Positions 62,535 through 64,000 of a stretch of 64,000 nucleotides of DNA are shown piece after piece. The notes below the pieces were generated by a model. The model was given only the letters and a program-made list of their open reading frames with translations. It had not been told where the DNA came from and made no database searches. Source of the stretch: Dysosmobacter welbionis (GTDB lineage Bacteria > Bacillota > Clostridia > Oscillospirales > Oscillospiraceae); the NCBI RefSeq assembly GCF_005121165.3, contig NZ_CP034413.3:930001-994000 (forward strand), in the 5' to 3' direction. The position numbers and the translations under genes were made by a program. Every line of letters begins with the position of its first letter. Position 1 is the stretch's first letter.

Positions 62535-62855
62535 TCAGGCGACAGGTTCACCGGAAAGGTCTGCCTGATACACCTCAACTGCATCATCCGGCTTGAGCTT
62601 GAGGCGATGGGACAGAAAACGCTCTATGTCAAAGGCGTATTTCTTGTCATAATCCGCTGTGTAGCGGTAGAGGGGATGCTTTGTGAGATCATATTTGTTG
62701 GACAGAAACGGGCGGACGCCGCGAAGCTGCAAGATGCACTTGCCGCCATCCAGCACGGCAAGCTCATCCACGCTCATCAGCTCCTTGCCCAATTTCTGAT
62801 AGTTCAGCGAATGGGAAACCTCGCGGCCACGGCTCTCGCCGGTGTTATAGTGGAG
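62535..62855 (-). CDS. VirD4-type coupling protein, 3' exon
   Basis: The C-terminal ~106 residues of a CD1115-type VirD4 coupling protein: YNTGESRGREVSHSLNYQKL, MSVDELAVLDGGKCILQLRG, RPFLSNKYDLTKHP, and a C-terminus ending in LSGEPVA. Coupling proteins bring the relaxase-DNA complex to the channel. The 5' part is beyond the window, separated by a group II intron. Splicing would restore the frame; the exact junction (62855 or a few bases away) is an estimate. Confidence 0.85.
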   Translation of the reverse strand, partial: LHYNTGESRGREVSHSLNYQKLGKELMSVDELAVLDGGKCILQLRGVRPFLSNKYDLTKHPLYRYTADYDKKYAFDIERFLSHRLKLKPDDAVEVYQADLSGEPVA

Positions 62856-62910
62856 TAGGGAGGCACCGCCTTGCCATATTACTATGGTAGGTTCGCACCA
62901 CCCTCTCCGG

Positions 62911-62944
62911 GAACCGGACTTACATCTCTCAATGTATCCGGCTC
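62911..62944 (-). ncRNA. Group II intron domain V
   Basis: Exactly 34 bases, beginning GAGCCGGATACAT and ending AAGTCCGGTTC, with the GAGA loop. This is the catalytic hairpin of group II introns and shows that the RNA core is probably intact. Confidence 0.9.
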
Positions 62945-62968
62945 TGTTATCGTTCGGTCAGCAGTTAC

Positions 62969-64000
62969 TCACTGGTTGTGGATTGCAACATGGCATTTTT
63001 TGCACACAACCAGCGTTTTACGCCGTTTTGCAATCATTGCAACCTCCCATGCCTGCTTGCCCTTAAGGTTTTTGAGCTTGTTGACATGGTGAACTTCGTA
63101 ACAATCGCTCTCGGTCGTACCGCATAGCTCACAGACCTTTGCTTTCAATCTCTGCTCCAAGGCTGTTCGGGAATATCCGTACTCCACCGCAGCATTGCAT
63201 ACGATGTCCGTCGGATTGGCCTTATCCTTGCAATCGGAGTATTTTGCAAAATAGCATCGTTTTTGCCCCGTTTTGGTTTCGTAGGGGATTCCCCATTCTC
63301 CGTAGTGGTCTTTGAATTTCTCAACCACCTTGGCTATGGTGCATTTATGCTTACTTGCGAGGGTTTTGAGGCAACTGTATTCCATGAGATAGGAAAAGTA
63401 GCACAGTTTATAAAAATTGCTGGCAATTCCATAGTAGTTGCAGATTCCCCGCAGTTCCGCATTGTAGGCAGAAACGATTTCCAAATCTGTGAGTCGCAAA
63501 AGAGATTTACGGCGGACAGGCATGAGTTTCCCATCCGGTTTCTGTATCGCAATTTCCTTGGCGAAAATGAAGCTGTGAATCTTATCATCGAATGGGATAG
63601 ACAGTTCACAGGAATTGTTGAGGGTGCGTTTTGTCTTTTTGCCTGGCCCACCATGCTTGATAATGCTGCTTCTGCGAACACGAACATCATACCCCAAAAA
63701 TCTTGCCCTTTCGCTGCTATGAGTGATGAGTGTTTTTTCTTCGCTGAGTTCCATCTTTAAGGTTTCACGGATAAACTCAGAAAGTTTACTCTTTATCCAC
63801 TGGCAGTCCTCTTGACTTCCTTTCACACCGAGAATAAAGTCATCCGCATAGCGGATATACTTGATGCACTTTTTTGTCTGAGCTGTACAGGGCATTTTCA
63901 GCATGAGCTTCCGCTTTTCGTTGTATTCGGAAAGCAGTTGTTCTCTTTCTGCCCCGGTGCGTCTGCCGATGTGATAGGAAAGTTTCTGGAGGTCATTGCT
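62969..64000 (-). CDS. ltrA: Group II intron reverse transcriptase/maturase, 5' end outside window
   Basis: The frame is open to the right edge (32 codons beyond its last in-window ATG). The reverse transcriptase active site YADD is in KYIRYADDFILGVKG. A maturase X domain follows (LTDLEIVSAYNAELRGICNY, YFSYLMEYSCLKTLASKHKC). The protein ends in an HNH endonuclease (CELCGTTESDCYEVHHVNKL, then CKKCHVAIHN). It helps splicing and moves the intron into new DNA targets. Confidence 0.93.
   Translation of the reverse strand, partial: SNDLQKLSYHIGRRTGAEREQLLSEYNEKRKLMLKMPCTAQTKKCIKYIRYADDFILGVKGSQEDCQWIKSKLSEFIRETLKMELSEEKTLITHSSERARFLGYDVRVRRSSIIKHGGPGKKTKRTLNNSCELSIPFDDKIHSFIFAKEIAIQKPDGKLMPVRRKSLLRLTDLEIVSAYNAELRGICNYYGIASNFYKLCYFSYLMEYSCLKTLASKHKCTIAKVVEKFKDHYGEWGIPYETKTGQKRCYFAKYSDCKDKANPTDIVCNAAVEYGYSRTALEQRLKAKVCELCGTTESDCYEVHHVNKLKNLKGKQAWEVAMIAKRRKTLVVCKKCHVAIHNQ

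Larger units (their letters stand above)
62856..64000 (-). mobile_element. Group II intron, 3' part
   Basis: The minus strand carries a maturase ORF followed by a canonical 34-base domain V at 62911-62944 (starts GAGCCG, ends CGGTTC) and a domain VI stem before the coupling-protein exon. The 5' part runs off the window. Confidence 0.9.

Overview
The window looks like a composite integrative and conjugative element (ICE) from a gut-type Firmicute of class Clostridia. GC is fairly high, Shine-Dalgarno sites are strong, and the gene set (VirD4/Maff2/VirB6/PrgI/VirB4/NlpC-P60/TopB/ArdC-like/TTRAP/giant helicase-methylase/DUF3849/MobC/CD1845) is that of the Tn1549-like family. Almost the whole backbone is on the minus strand, so in transcription order it reads from right to left.

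Layout by coordinate. 1-4.2 kb: element-end module with two tandem large serine recombinases, a small DUF6870-type protein and a sigma-like factor preceded by a 10-codon leader peptide and a terminator. 4.3-16.2 kb: cargo module with a class B sortase, a giant secreted repeat/beta-helix protein with C-terminal SLH repeats (split by a one-base frameshift), and an ECF sigma factor, a PrsW-type membrane protease and three small membrane proteins. 16.4-18.1 kb: the ICE relaxase, followed by an array of four perfect hairpins. 18.2-25.8 kb: a nested element with a tyrosine integrase, excisionase, XRE regulator and MobC, carrying a complete FMN-riboswitch-controlled riboflavin operon (ribD-ribE-ribBA-ribH). 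25.9-28.0 kb: a low-GC peptidase E-like gene and an AbiE toxin-antitoxin pair with an operator. 28.0-50.8 kb: the conjugation backbone, including a 3075-residue helicase/methylase with a tnpV gene nested in another frame. 50.94-62.32 kb: an 11.4-kb serine-recombinase mobilizable element carrying tet(W). 62.3-64 kb: the other half of maff2, the 3' exon of the coupling-protein gene, and a group II intron running off the window.

The tet(W) element is inserted inside maff2. The two maff2 pieces share a GC dinucleotide, and joining them at that GC restores an intact 71-codon frame, which fixes both ends of the element. The group II intron interrupts the virD4-like gene. So at least three mobile elements (riboflavin element, tet(W) element, intron) sit inside one ICE.

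How the parts work together (inference from families). The relaxase and MobC process DNA, VirD4 couples it to a VirB4/VirB6/PrgI/NlpC mating channel, and TopB, the ArdC-like protein and the giant helicase support transfer and establishment. The cargo adds tetracycline resistance, FMN-regulated riboflavin synthesis, phage defence or stabilisation (AbiE), and a probably envelope-signal-controlled surface protein. No rRNA, tRNA or CRISPR array was seen.
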